NCBI GenBank assembly: GCA_016185395.1
Contig: JACPNR010000004.1
Span: 592,237 to 656,236 of the forward strand
Direction of reading: 5' to 3'
Source of the DNA: Candidatus Korobacter versatilis
GTDB lineage: Bacteria; Acidobacteriota; Terriglobia; Terriglobales; Acidobacteriaceae
DNA: 64,000 nt
Made by a program: the position numbers and the translations under genes
Shown here: positions 41,720 to 51,488 of the stretch, one piece after another
Layout of the letters: each line of letters begins with the position of its first letter
Position numbering within the stretch: position 1 is the stretch's first letter
Notes under the pieces: generated by a model
The model's database searches: none
The model's input: only the letters and a program-made list of their open reading frames with translations
What the model was told of the DNA's origin: nothing

Positions 41720-43344
41720 TGCGCCGACTCGCAGCACTCCTGATCACAGTCCTCACGGCGTCGAGCGCGGTCGCGATGGCGCAGGGCGCCACCCCTGCTC
41801 CGGCGGCGAAAGCCAAACGCTCGGCTACGACCACGAAGGCCGCCGCAATGGCCGGGAACATCGTGTCGATGCCTTCGCCTTCCCCGCTGTACCAGATACA
41901 GATCATGGTGCGCGCCGGTTCCGCAAATGATCCGGTGGGCAAGGAAGGCACGGCGTCCCTGGTGGGGGACGCGCTCATCGAAGGCGGATTCGGCAGCACG
42001 AAGGCCCCGGTCACGAAAGAGAAGCTGGCGGAGATCACGCGTCCGTGGGGCGAAGCGGCGCTCCCGCGCATCCGCGTAGACAAGCAAGCGACCACGATCT
42101 CCATGCTTGTGCCCAAGGAGAACCTGCAACAGTTCCTGGCGCAGGTGCTGCGGCCGATGCTGCAAAAGCCGCTGTTCGATGCGAAGGAAGTCGACCGGCT
42201 GAAGAAAGAAGCGCTGGTGAACATCCAGTCGCGCATCCGCTTCGAGCAACAGGAGCAGCTTGGGTTGCTGGCGCTCGATGGCGGGATCTTCGCGGGGACC
42301 CCGCTCGGACATCTCGCGGGCGGCACGGTGCAGGGCGTGAGCGCCATCACGCGGCAGGACCTCGCCGACTTCTACAAGCAATACTTCACGCGCGAGAACG
42401 TGTTCATCACCACCACGGCAAGCAGCGCGGCGGAGCAAAACGCCATCGCGGCGGTGCTGCCGGCGGGCGGAACCGCCGCGGCTACCATGGACGTGAAGCC
42501 TGCCGCGGTGAAGGGGCGCGAGCTGCTCATCATCACGCAGCCGAACGCGATCGCCACGGGCATTCACTTCGGCTTCCCCATCGACGTGAAGCGCGGCGAC
42601 GCGGACTACTGGCCGCTGTTCGTGGCCAACGTGTTCCTCGGCACGCATCGCGACGGCTTCGGGCACCTCTACCAGACCATCCGCGAGGAGCGTGGTTACA
42701 ACTACGGCGATTACTCGTACATCGAGTGGCTGGTGGGACGTCCGTTCTTCCTCTTCCCGCCTCCCGGGACGCCGCGGAGCGCGCAGTATTTCTCGGTGTG
42801 GGTGCGCCCGGTGGCGACGCAGTACACGCAGTTCATCGCCAAGGCGGCCACGGCCGAGCTCGACAACTTCATCAAGAACGGCATGACGCCCGAACAGGTC
42901 GCGGCCGCGAAGAACAAAGCACGGACGCTGTATTTGAAGTATTCCGACAGCAAGTCGCGCCAGCTCGGCTACAAGCTCGACGACATGTTCTACGGCATGC
43001 GCGACCACGGCTATCTCGACGAGATGTTAAAGGACGTGGATGCGGTCACCCCCGAGCAGGTGAACGGCGCCATCAAGAAACATCTGCAGACGGCGAACAT
43101 GAAGTACGTGATCGTGACCAACCAGAGCGTGGGCGACAAGCTCGCCGACGAGATCGCGAACAGCGCGAACATCGTGAGCAAATCGCTGGCGGAGTATCAC
43201 ATCACCGAGCCGGTGCCGGCCGAGAAGCAGGCGATGCTGAAGCAGGATGAGGCGTGGAAGACATATCCGTTGAACATCGCGCGCGACCGCATCAAGGTGG
43301 TGAAGGCGGAGCAGATGTTCGAGACGGATGGAGGCGCGAAGTGA
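41719..43344 (+). CDS. M16-family partner subunit lacking the zinc motif
   Basis: A 541-residue secreted M16-fold protein (signal peptide RLAALLITVLTASSAVAMAQ). Where the active subunit has HxxEH, this one reads GTASLVGDALIEGG, with no zinc ligands. It retains the Arg/Tyr element (TIREERGYNYGDYSYIE) that completes the substrate site of the partner in heterodimeric M16 peptidases. The 1-nt overlap with the active subunit strongly suggests a fixed 1:1 complex in the periplasm. An additional Ala/Lys-rich stretch follows the signal peptide. Confidence 0.9.
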   Translation: MRRLAALLITVLTASSAVAMAQGATPAPAAKAKRSATTTKAAAMAGNIVSMPSPSPLYQIQIMVRAGSANDPVGKEGTASLVGDALIEGGFGSTKAPVTKEKLAEITRPWGEAALPRIRVDKQATTISMLVPKENLQQFLAQVLRPMLQKPLFDAKEVDRLKKEALVNIQSRIRFEQQEQLGLLALDGGIFAGTPLGHLAGGTVQGVSAITRQDLADFYKQYFTRENVFITTTASSAAEQNAIAAVLPAGGTAAATMDVKPAAVKGRELLIITQPNAIATGIHFGFPIDVKRGDADYWPLFVANVFLGTHRDGFGHLYQTIREERGYNYGDYSYIEWLVGRPFFLFPPPGTPRSAQYFSVWVRPVATQYTQFIAKAATAELDNFIKNGMTPEQVAAAKNKARTLYLKYSDSKSRQLGYKLDDMFYGMRDHGYLDEMLKDVDAVTPEQVNGAIKKHLQTANMKYVIVTNQSVGDKLADEIANSANIVSKSLAEYHITEPVPAEKQAMLKQDEAWKTYPLNIARDRIKVVKAEQMFETDGGAK

Positions 43345-44261
43345 AGCTGGCGCGGCTGGCGGCGATGATCGTGGTGCTGGCTGTCGCCGCGCAGGCCGCG
43401 ATCGAAAAGGGGATCCCCATCCGCGAGACGACCGTGTACATCTCGCCGGACCGCAGTTCGCAGCGCATCGGCGTGGTCCCGCGCGGGCGCGAGACGAACA
43501 TCCTCGAGACCTCGCCCGGATGGCTGCACGTGTTCGTCACCACCGACCAGGGCAAGGACGTGAGCGGATGGGCGGAGGACAAAGGCATGGTGCGGCCGAA
43601 CACGCCGAACGGCGACCGTGTCCTGTTCGGCGAGGCGGTGGATTCGGAGTCCGAGGCGCAGAAGCGGCACGGGCGCAAGGGGGCGGACATCGACGCGGGA
43701 CGCCTCTACATGCGCATCGCCGAGTTCTTCCCTAGCTCTCCGCTGGCGGGCGAGGCGATGTATCGCGCGGCGGACATCCGCTGGCAGCTCGATTCGATCG
43801 ACGTCTGGACGCGGCCCTCGGCGAAAGAGCAGGACCCCATCATGCGTCCGAAGATCGAAGAAACGCTGATGAAGCAGGTGAAAAAGAAGTTTCCGGGCAC
43901 GAAGTGGGCGGACCTCGCCGACTACGCGATGATCGACAACAAGATATGCGGCGATTGGAAGGGCGAGTCGAAATGTCCGGAGAAGGAAACGGAGATCTAC
44001 ACCAAGTACGTGGAGGAGCATCCCAAGTCGCCGAAGGCGGCGGAGGCGCTCTACAACGCGGCGTGGCGGCAGTCGGCGCTGGTGGAGATCTATAAGACCG
44101 AGGAGAACGCGGGGAAGTCCGCCGCCGCGAAGAGCAAGGCCGCGGCGCTGGCACAGCGCATCGTTTCTTCGTACCCCGAAAGTGACTACGCGACGCGCGC
44201 GCAGCGGCTCGTTTTCATGGTGGACCAGGGCCTGCCGACCTACGGCAGCCCGAGCGACTGA
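43341..44261 (+). CDS. Secreted SH3b plus TPR-like protein
   Basis: About 306 residues, starting at a GTG that overlaps the M16 stop (GTGA). A signal peptide (LARLAAMIVVLAVAAQA) leads to a bacterial SH3-like domain (RETTVYISPDRSSQRIGVV, GWLHVFVTTDQGKDVSGWAE). Helical repeats related to YbgF/BamD TPRs follow (MRIAEFFPSSPLAGEAMYRA, YVEEHPKSPKAAEALYNAAW). SH3b domains often bind peptidoglycan or proteins. Together with uppP downstream (4 nt gap) this suggests a cell-envelope role. Confidence 0.85.
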   Translation: MKLARLAAMIVVLAVAAQAAIEKGIPIRETTVYISPDRSSQRIGVVPRGRETNILETSPGWLHVFVTTDQGKDVSGWAEDKGMVRPNTPNGDRVLFGEAVDSESEAQKRHGRKGADIDAGRLYMRIAEFFPSSPLAGEAMYRAADIRWQLDSIDVWTRPSAKEQDPIMRPKIEETLMKQVKKKFPGTKWADLADYAMIDNKICGDWKGESKCPEKETEIYTKYVEEHPKSPKAAEALYNAAWRQSALVEIYKTEENAGKSAAAKSKAAALAQRIVSSYPESDYATRAQRLVFMVDQGLPTYGSPSD

Positions 44262-44265
44262 CTGA

Positions 44266-45132
44266 ATGCACGACTACCTGGTGTCCTTGTTGCTCGGCGT
44301 CGTCGAAGGGCTCACGGAGTTCCTGCCGGTCAGCTCGACCGCGCACCTGCGCATCACGGAATCCTTCCTCGGGATCGACCTGGCGAGCGGCTACTGGAAG
44401 ATGTACTCCATCGTGATCCAGTTGGGCGCGATCCTAGCCGTGCCGCTGTATTTCCGCAAACGCATCACCGAATCCCTGCGGACGTTCCCGCGCGGCATTC
44501 GCGGCGACAAGACCTGGCTCACGCATCCGCTGTCGCTCGTCGGGATCGCGTTCGTGTGTACGGCGGTGCCCTCGCTGCTGCTGACCAAAGTGATCGGCCA
44601 CAACCTCGAAAAACTGAGCGTGATGGCGTGGTCTCTGATCATTGGCGGCGTGCTGATGTGGCTGATCGACTACTACTACGGCGCGCCGGTCACGCCGCAT
44701 CCCACGCAGTCCATCGAAGACGTGGGAATCGGCCAGGCAATCTGGGTGGGATGCTGCCAGGTGCTCTCGGCCGTCTTCCCGGGCACGTCGCGCTCGATGG
44801 CGACTATCGCCGCGGGACAGATGGCGGGGATGTCGCGCGCGGCGGCGCTCGAGTTCAGCTTCTTCCTCGCGATGCCGACGATGGCGGCCGCCGTGGTGTA
44901 TGACCTCTACAAGTCATTCCACGTGAAGCCGGGCGGGGCGGAGATCGGGGCGGCCCCGGCGAGTGCGCACGAGTGGCTGGTGCTGGCCATCGGGTTCGTG
45001 GTGAGCTTCCTGGTCGCGCTGGGAGTGGTGCACTGGTTCATGCGCTGGGTGCGCCGGCGCGGCTTCTGGCCGTTCGCGATCTATCGGATCGCGGCGGGCG
45101 TGCTCGTGCTCTGGTGGGCCGCGCGCGCGTAG
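44266..45132 (+). CDS. uppP: Undecaprenyl-diphosphatase
   Basis: A 288-residue, multi-pass membrane enzyme of the BacA/UppP family that dephosphorylates undecaprenyl diphosphate and so recycles the lipid carrier for peptidoglycan and polysaccharide export. The two signature motifs are present: EGLTEFLPVSSTAHL (residues about 14-28) and the PGTSRS loop near residue 172. The Glu and Ser/Arg residues implicated in catalysis are kept. Length is normal. A small gene overlaps its 3' end on the other strand. Confidence 0.95.
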   Translation: MHDYLVSLLLGVVEGLTEFLPVSSTAHLRITESFLGIDLASGYWKMYSIVIQLGAILAVPLYFRKRITESLRTFPRGIRGDKTWLTHPLSLVGIAFVCTAVPSLLLTKVIGHNLEKLSVMAWSLIIGGVLMWLIDYYYGAPVTPHPTQSIEDVGIGQAIWVGCCQVLSAVFPGTSRSMATIAAGQMAGMSRAAALEFSFFLAMPTMAAAVVYDLYKSFHVKPGGAEIGAAPASAHEWLVLAIGFVVSFLVALGVVHWFMRWVRRRGFWPFAIYRIAAGVLVLWWAARA

Positions 45133-45278
45133 CGCGTGCGTGGTTCGTCTGGCGACTTGCCGAAGATGGTCATCATGTCCTCGAAGCCGGTCATGATGAG
45201 CACGACCACCGTGCCGATCAGCCCCGCGGCGAAAATCAGGTCGAGGACGCGGACCCCGAAGTGAATGAGAGACGTCAT
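45081..45278 (-). CDS. Small single-helix membrane protein overlapping uppP
   Basis: A possible 65-residue protein: a short polar start, one membrane helix (VLDLIFAAGLIGTVVVLIMT) and an acidic-then-basic tail. Its 3' end overlaps uppP by about 52 nt in the antisense direction. The hydrophobic helix and amphipathic end (GFEDMMTIFGK) look like real protein rather than shadow, and comparable small proteins seem common in related genomes. The function is unknown. Expression and start (ATG 45278) are unproved. Confidence 0.5.
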   Translation of the reverse strand: MTSLIHFGVRVLDLIFAAGLIGTVVVLIMTGFEDMMTIFGKSPDEPRTRYARAAHQSTSTPAAIR

Positions 45279-45390
45279 ACGCCTTCTAGGATGGACGCCT
45301 GGCCGCCGGGCAGCGCAAAGGGGGCGTAGAAAGGTCATAAGGATTCCGTAAAGACGGGTGGCAGAGGCAGGACAGGCCTTTTATTTTCTG

Positions 45391-45419
45391 TTGTTTCCGC
45401 GCGGGACTTGCATCATAAT
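45391..45419 (+). promoter_or_regulatory. Candidate ftsK promoter
   Basis: TTGTTT (45391-45396) and CATAAT (45414-45419) are separated by 17 bp and lie about 60 nt before the ftsK start. The 45279-45479 gap otherwise shows only an AT-rich TTTTATTTTCTG run. Confidence 0.45.
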
Positions 45420-45479
45420 CAGGACGCTCTGGTGTAGTACGCGCACATTCAACGGCGGTGTCTTTCACGGACACGGCTC

Positions 45480-47909
45480 ATGAGCCGGCTGGGTGTGTAT
45501 TCCGGAATGAAGTATTTCGTACGCGTATTCACCCCGACCAACAACAAACGCTTCAATGAACTGATCGGCTTCCTGCTGCTGGTGGGGGCGGTCTTGTTGT
45601 TGCTCTCACTGGTTTCGTATTCCCCACTCGACCCATCGCTGAACACCGCCGCCTCGTCGTCGGGAGCGCTGCGTCCTACGAGCGCCGCGGCGCGGAACTG
45701 GGTAGGCATCGCGGGCGCATTCGTCGCGGACCTGCTGCTGCAATTCTGGGGCATCACCGTATTCCTCGCGCCGGTGATGGTGTTCCTGCTGGCGATGCGC
45801 TGGTTCCGGTCGCGTCCGGTGGACTCGCCGGTGGCGAAGACGATCGGGGCGACCACACTGCTGGTGTTCACGCCGGCCCTGCTCGGGCTCATGCCCTGGC
45901 CGCTGCGCTGGATACACGCTGTCCCCGTCGAAGGGCTGCTGGGACGCATCGTGGGCGACGCCCTCATCCACTACTTCAACCTGACGGGCGCCTACATCGT
46001 GAGCCTGGCGGTGATCCTCGTCGCACTCTATCTCTCGACCGCGTTCTCCTTCGGCGCGATGCAATTGTGGGCGCAGACCCGCTTTGCGTTCGCGTTCGCA
46101 GCCTGGGACCGCTTGCAGGACTGGCGGACGGAGCGCGCCAGGGCGAAAGCCGCGCGCGAGTTGGAACGTCGCAGGATGCAGAAGCCGGTGGTCACGGCGC
46201 AGCTGGTCACACAGAAGCGTCCGTTGACGCAGCCGGCGATGTCCGCGCCGCAACCGGCGCAGCCGCAAACGGCGTATGCACCGCCTCCGCCGCTGCCGAT
46301 CGCCGTCGCGAGCTATGCCGAGCCGCAACCCGCCGCGGTGATGACGGTGAACGTGGCCGAGCCGGGCATTGGCACGCGCGCCGACGCCGGCGCGAAGACC
46401 AAGACGACCATGCCGCGCATCGCCGGTGGGTTCAAGCTGCCTTCGACCTCCCTGCTGCACCGTTCGGAGGAGCAGCACGCCATCGACGAGGTCGAGGTCA
46501 AGACACTGGCGCAAGTGCTCACCGATAAGCTGGCGGAGTTCGACGTCACCGGACAAGTCACGCACATCAATCCGGGTCCGGTCGTAACGACGTTCGAGTA
46601 CAAGCCGGAGGCGGGCATCAAGTACAGCCGCGTCACCGGGCTCACGGAAGATTTGTGTCTCGCCATGCGGGCGGAGAGCATCCTCATCGAGCGCATGGCG
46701 GGCAAGAGCACGGTCGGCATCCAGGTGCCGAACCGCGAGCGCGAGACCATCTGGCTGCGCGAGGTCATCGAGTCGCAGGAGTTCATGGCGTCGAAGTCGA
46801 AGCTGGCGCTCGCCATGGGCAAGGACATCAACGGACGCATCGTCACGGCGGAACTCCAGACCATGCCGCACCTGCTCATCGCCGGCTCCACCGGCGCGGG
46901 CAAATCGGTGGCCATCAACGCCATGATCATGTCCATCCTGTACAAGTCCACGCCCGACCAGGTGCGCCTGATCCTGGTCGACCCGAAGCGGCTGGAGCTG
47001 GGCGTCTACGAAGGCGTGCCGCATCTGTTCACGCCCATCATCACGGAGCCGAAGGTCGCTGCTTATGCGCTGCGCAACGCCGTCCGCGAGATGGAGCGCC
47101 GGCTGAAGCTGCTGGCGGAGAAGGGCGTCCGCAACCTCGAGCAGTACAACAAGACGTTCGACGACACGCGCACGCCGAGCTTGTTCCAGGAGGGCGACGA
47201 TACCACCAAGCCGCTGCCCTACATCGTGATCATCATCGACGAGTTGGCCGACCTGATGATGCTTGACCAGCACAACGTGGAGGAATCCATCACGCGGCTG
47301 GCGCAGATGGCGCGCGCGGTGGGCATCCACCTGATCCTGGCCACGCAACGGCCGTCGGTGGACGTGATCACCGGACTCATCAAAGCCAACTTCCCGGCAC
47401 GCGTGTCGTTTCGCGTGGCTACGAAGGTGGATTCGCGGACCATCCTCGACGCGAACGGAGCGGAGTCGCTGCTCGGGCGCGGCGACATGTTGTATCTACC
47501 GTCGGGTTCGGCGCGGGTACACCGGCTGCATGCGCCTTTCGTCACCGAAAAAGAGATCGGGGCGGTCGTCGAGTTCTGGCGCGCCCAGGGCCTGGCGCAG
47601 TACGAGGAGAAGTTCCTGCAGGCGCCAAAGGAAGAAGGCGGCGCGGTGGGCGGCGGCGCGGGCGACGGCGAAGAGGGCGAGCCCGAGCACGACGACCTGT
47701 TCGAAGACGCGGTACGGCTGGTGCTGGAGTTCGGCAAAGCGTCCACTTCCCTGCTGCAGCGACGGTTGCGCATCGGCTACGGGCGAGCGGCGCACCTCAT
47801 TGACCTGATGGAGCGCGACGGCATCGTCGGCGCGCCCGACGGTCCAAAGCCGCGAGAGATATTGAAGCGGCCCGACTGGCTGAAGGAAGTGGAGGAGAGC
47901 CTGCGTTAG
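45480..47909 (+). CDS. ftsK: FtsK/SpoIIIE-type DNA translocase
   Basis: An 809-residue septal DNA pump. The N-terminal part has four membrane helices up to about residue 190, then a basic and Pro/Ala-rich linker (about 220-330). The motor has an alpha domain (VEVKTLAQVLTDKLAEFDV), Walker A GSTGAGKS near 470, Walker B IIIDELADL near 584 and the FtsK signature LATQRPSVDVITGLIKAN. A C-terminal gamma winged helix (TSLLQRRLRIGYGRAAHLID) reads polar KOPS-like DNA sequences. It clears chromosome dimers at division with XerCD. ATG 45480 or 45507 may be the start. An acidic Gly/Glu-rich insert precedes the gamma domain. Confidence 0.95.
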   Translation: MSRLGVYSGMKYFVRVFTPTNNKRFNELIGFLLLVGAVLLLLSLVSYSPLDPSLNTAASSSGALRPTSAAARNWVGIAGAFVADLLLQFWGITVFLAPVMVFLLAMRWFRSRPVDSPVAKTIGATTLLVFTPALLGLMPWPLRWIHAVPVEGLLGRIVGDALIHYFNLTGAYIVSLAVILVALYLSTAFSFGAMQLWAQTRFAFAFAAWDRLQDWRTERARAKAARELERRRMQKPVVTAQLVTQKRPLTQPAMSAPQPAQPQTAYAPPPPLPIAVASYAEPQPAAVMTVNVAEPGIGTRADAGAKTKTTMPRIAGGFKLPSTSLLHRSEEQHAIDEVEVKTLAQVLTDKLAEFDVTGQVTHINPGPVVTTFEYKPEAGIKYSRVTGLTEDLCLAMRAESILIERMAGKSTVGIQVPNRERETIWLREVIESQEFMASKSKLALAMGKDINGRIVTAELQTMPHLLIAGSTGAGKSVAINAMIMSILYKSTPDQVRLILVDPKRLELGVYEGVPHLFTPIITEPKVAAYALRNAVREMERRLKLLAEKGVRNLEQYNKTFDDTRTPSLFQEGDDTTKPLPYIVIIIDELADLMMLDQHNVEESITRLAQMARAVGIHLILATQRPSVDVITGLIKANFPARVSFRVATKVDSRTILDANGAESLLGRGDMLYLPSGSARVHRLHAPFVTEKEIGAVVEFWRAQGLAQYEEKFLQAPKEEGGAVGGGAGDGEEGEPEHDDLFEDAVRLVLEFGKASTSLLQRRLRIGYGRAAHLIDLMERDGIVGAPDGPKPREILKRPDWLKEVEESLR

Positions 47910-47918
47910 CGCGCCGGC

Positions 47919-50900
47919 TTAGGCGGGTGCGGCGGTGGCATCTGGTGCGGTGCTGAGCTGCGCTGCTAAGTCGCGGATGCGGCGCAGGTCGAGCTTCCCT
48001 GTTCCCAGATAAGGGATGGCGTCCACGTGGACGAACTGCTGCGCGCGCGGCTTCCACAGCGCCGGCAGGTCCGAAGCGGCGAACTTCTCCAGCACCGGCT
48101 CCAGCTTCTCTTCGGGCAGCGTGTGCAGCACCATGAGGCGCTCACCCTTCTTCTCGTCCGGCAAACTGGTGACGGCGAAGATCTGCTCGGTCGCTTCCGC
48201 CAGCTCGTGCAGCTTTTCTTCGACTTTGAGATGCGGGACCATTTCGCCGCCGATCTTCGAGAAGCGGCTCAGGCGGTCGGTGATGGTGAGGAAGCCGTCC
48301 TCGTCGAGCGCAGCGATGTCGCCGGTGGTGTACCAGCCGTCGCGCAGGACTTCGGCGGTCTTCTCGGCGCGGCCGAGGTAGCCCTGCATGACGTTGGGGC
48401 CGCGCACGAGCAGCATGCCGGGCGTTCCGATCGGCTGCGGCTCGCCCGAACCCACGTCTAGCACGCGAACGCTCATGCCGGGCAGCGGATGTCCGATGCC
48501 GCCGCGCTTCGCGCCCACCTGGCGAAAGCCCGGGGCGCGGTAGTCGCGCGTGTTGACGGCGACGACGGGCGAGCACTCGGTGCAGCCGTATCCCTCGAGC
48601 GGACGGATGCCGAAGGTATCCTCAAACGCGTCGGCTAGGCGCTGCGGGAGTTTCTCGGCGCCGACGATGACGAACTGCAGGCTGCCAAGGTCTTCCGGCG
48701 GGATGCGGCGGATGTAGGCCTGCAAGAACGTAGGCGTAGCGACCATGAAGGTGACGTGATACTTGGCGACCAGGCCGCCGATGACGCGGGCGTCCAGCGG
48801 ATTGGGATGGTAGACCACGCCGATGCCGAGGACGGCGGGCATCCACAGGCCGACGGTGTAGCCGAAGGAGTGGAAGAACGGCAGGATGCCTAGCACCTTG
48901 TCGCCGCCTTGTAACGCAAATGTCTGGCCGACCTGCTCGATATTCGACCCGATGTTGAAGTGCGAGAGCATCACGCCTTTGGGGTCACCGGTCGAGCCGG
49001 AGGAAAAGATGATGGTCGCAAGGTCGTCGATATTCGGCGCTGCGGAGCGGCCCAGCGCGCGCTCGAGCAGCGGCATCGGCAGGAGCCACGCCATGAGGAA
49101 CGCGGTGAGCCTCTCCAAGAGGCCCGCATCAGCGGCGAGGTCTTCGATGAGGATGGTCTTCCCCTGGACGGTGATCTTCACTTTCTCCAGGAACTGCTGC
49201 GACGTAAGGACGGTCGTGAGGTTGCACTGGCGCGCGCTCGAGGCGACGGCTTCGTCGCTCGCGGTGTAGTTCAAGTTCACCGGAACTTTACCGAGGATGA
49301 GTGCGGCGTAATTCACCAACGCACCGCCGACGGAGGGCGGCATGAGGACGCCGACCATCTCTTGTCCAGCCCACACTTTGCGCAGACGCCGCGCGAGAAA
49401 GACCGTCTTGACCAGCGCGCCGCCGAAGCGCAGCTTCTCCGTCTTCCAGTCCGCCATCATGAAGCGCAGCGGATGATGCCGCGCCACGTGAGTGAAGGCG
49501 CGATGCAGCGGCAGCATCTTCTCCTTGCGCTGGCGGGGCCAGGCTTCGGTGTGCAGCTCCTGCACGGCGCGGCGGACTTCGAACGCGGTCGACTCCGGCG
49601 GCATCGGCCTGCCAAAGCTCACCGTGACGGGATACGGGATGCGCCGCGGCCACTTCCAGAGGAAGCGGCCGGCCTCGAAGCTGAAGATGGAGCCCCAGAC
49701 GCCGTCAAGATGCACCGGCACGATGGGCGCGGTGACGCCCTTCATGATGCGCTCGAAACCGCGGCGGAACGGCAGCAGGCCGCCGATGCGCGTGATCTGG
49801 CCTTCCGCGAAGATGCACACCACCTGGCCGCGCTCGATGGCGTCGGTCGCTTCGCGCAGTGACCGGATCATCTCGCGCGGGCGCTGCGTGCTCGAGATGG
49901 GGATGGCCCGCATGATGCGCGCCCACGGCTTGATGAGCGGGTGGTTGTAGATGTCCTGGAAAATGAGGAAGCGGACGAAGCGGTCGGTGGAGGCGACGAG
50001 CAGCAGCGCGTCCACGAATGAGAGATGGTTGGAGACAAGCAGCGCGCCACCGCGTTCGGGGATGTTCTGGCGTCCCTCGACGCGGATCTTGTACACGGTG
50101 CGCGTGGCGAACCATAGGCCGAGGCGCAGCAGCGCCGCCGGCAGCAGCCAGAGCGCGTATACCGTGGCCGCGACAATGATCACGCCGGCGGCGAAGAAGA
50201 TGGCGCGCGGCGGCAGCCCGGCAGTCGTCTGCAAGACGAAGTAGACGCCGGCGGCCAGCGCCACGCCGACGACCGAGAGCAGGTTCGCGGCGGCGATCAC
50301 CCCGCCCTTGCGGTCTTCCGGCGGGCGGTGCTGGATGGCGGCGTTGATGGGGACGGCGAAGAAACCCGCAAAGAAGCCGAGCATGCCGAGCAGCAGCATG
50401 GCCGAGCGCAGGTCGTGCCCGAAATACGCGAGCAGCATGGCAAAGATGCTCATGCCGATGGTGCCGAGTGGAACGAGCCCGTACTCGATCTTGTGTCCGG
50501 AGACGAAGCCGGCGATAAGCGAGCCTACGCCGATGCCCACGGCGACGGCGGCCAGCAACAGGCCGTTCTCGGTGTCGCGCAGGTGCAGGTAGTCGTGGCC
50601 GAAGAAATAGACGTTGTTGGTGAGCAGCGCCGCGATGAAGAAGAAGAACGTATTGCCGGCGACGCAGAGCGTGAGGACGTTGTCCTGGCGGATGAGCTGG
50701 ATTTTTTCCCAGAGGTCAGCGAGGAAGTTGACGCGGAAGCGGCGGCCGGGCGCGGCCGCAGGCACGCGCGCGATACCGAAGCTGGTACTCAGGCCGGCGA
50801 GCGAGAGCGCGAGCAGGATGGCGCCGGAGAGCCACGCCTTGTCGTGGAATGCGTCCGAGAAGAACGCTCCGGCGATGGAGCCGGTGAGGATGGCGAGAAA

Positions 50901-51386
50901 CGTCCCCAGCTCGATGATGCCGTTTCCCCAGGAGAGTTTTTCTGTGGGCAGCAGTTCGGGAAGCAGTCCGTACTTGGACGGTCCGAAGAGCGCAGCCTGC
51001 GTGCTGAGCAGGAAGACGGCGGCGAGCAGCACGTAGACGTTACCGAGCCAAAGCCCGGCGAGCGCGACCAGCATCACGCCGATCTCCATCCCCTTGGTCG
51101 CGATGGTGACGGAGCGCTTGGAGTAACGGTCGGCGAGATATCCGCCGGACATCGAGAACAGGATGAACGGGATGGAGAAGAGCGCGTTGATGAGCGTGCT
51201 GTAGCGGTTGCGCGTGGCCTCGGCGACGCCGAGCGAGAGCACGAAGTAGATGGCCAGGTTCTTGAGGACGTTATCCGAGAACGCTCCCTGGAACTGTGTG
51301 GCGATGAGCGCCCAGAAGCCGCGTGTGGCCTTTCCCTGCAAACCAGGGCGTAGCTCGGGTTGCGCTGAGACGGCGGGCGTGGTCAT
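47919..51386 (-). CDS. Three-domain MFS/PlsC/acyl-CoA synthetase fusion (LplT-Aas-like)
   Basis: A 1155-residue membrane protein. Residues about 20-415 are an MFS transporter like LplT, the lysophospholipid flippase (TQFQGAFSDNVLKNLAIYF). Residues about 430-620 are a PlsC acyltransferase with the HX4D motif in SNHLSFVDALLL and FAEGQITRIGGL. Residues about 650-1150 are an adenylate-forming acyl-ACP/CoA ligase (IIFSSGSTGDPKGVMLSH, GYGCTECSPVVAVNTRD, GWYTTGDIAALDEDGFLTIT). In E. coli the LplT flippase and bifunctional Aas are separate proteins; here all three steps of lysophospholipid import and re-acylation are fused. Known as a family in several phyla. It is divergent from the AzgA gene. Confidence 0.9.
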   Translation of the reverse strand: MTTPAVSAQPELRPGLQGKATRGFWALIATQFQGAFSDNVLKNLAIYFVLSLGVAEATRNRYSTLINALFSIPFILFSMSGGYLADRYSKRSVTIATKGMEIGVMLVALAGLWLGNVYVLLAAVFLLSTQAALFGPSKYGLLPELLPTEKLSWGNGIIELGTFLAILTGSIAGAFFSDAFHDKAWLSGAILLALSLAGLSTSFGIARVPAAAPGRRFRVNFLADLWEKIQLIRQDNVLTLCVAGNTFFFFIAALLTNNVYFFGHDYLHLRDTENGLLLAAVAVGIGVGSLIAGFVSGHKIEYGLVPLGTIGMSIFAMLLAYFGHDLRSAMLLLGMLGFFAGFFAVPINAAIQHRPPEDRKGGVIAAANLLSVVGVALAAGVYFVLQTTAGLPPRAIFFAAGVIIVAATVYALWLLPAALLRLGLWFATRTVYKIRVEGRQNIPERGGALLVSNHLSFVDALLLVASTDRFVRFLIFQDIYNHPLIKPWARIMRAIPISSTQRPREMIRSLREATDAIERGQVVCIFAEGQITRIGGLLPFRRGFERIMKGVTAPIVPVHLDGVWGSIFSFEAGRFLWKWPRRIPYPVTVSFGRPMPPESTAFEVRRAVQELHTEAWPRQRKEKMLPLHRAFTHVARHHPLRFMMADWKTEKLRFGGALVKTVFLARRLRKVWAGQEMVGVLMPPSVGGALVNYAALILGKVPVNLNYTASDEAVASSARQCNLTTVLTSQQFLEKVKITVQGKTILIEDLAADAGLLERLTAFLMAWLLPMPLLERALGRSAAPNIDDLATIIFSSGSTGDPKGVMLSHFNIGSNIEQVGQTFALQGGDKVLGILPFFHSFGYTVGLWMPAVLGIGVVYHPNPLDARVIGGLVAKYHVTFMVATPTFLQAYIRRIPPEDLGSLQFVIVGAEKLPQRLADAFEDTFGIRPLEGYGCTECSPVVAVNTRDYRAPGFRQVGAKRGGIGHPLPGMSVRVLDVGSGEPQPIGTPGMLLVRGPNVMQGYLGRAEKTAEVLRDGWYTTGDIAALDEDGFLTITDRLSRFSKIGGEMVPHLKVEEKLHELAEATEQIFAVTSLPDEKKGERLMVLHTLPEEKLEPVLEKFAASDLPALWKPRAQQFVHVDAIPYLGTGKLDLRRIRDLAAQLSTAPDATAAPA

Positions 51387-51488
51387 CGTTTGGGCGGGTC
51401 GGGGCGTGATTCTATCTCATCACTAGAACGGCGCAGTAGATTCCTCTTGCGCGGAAACGCCACATCCGGCAGTCTCGTTCGTTCCAAG

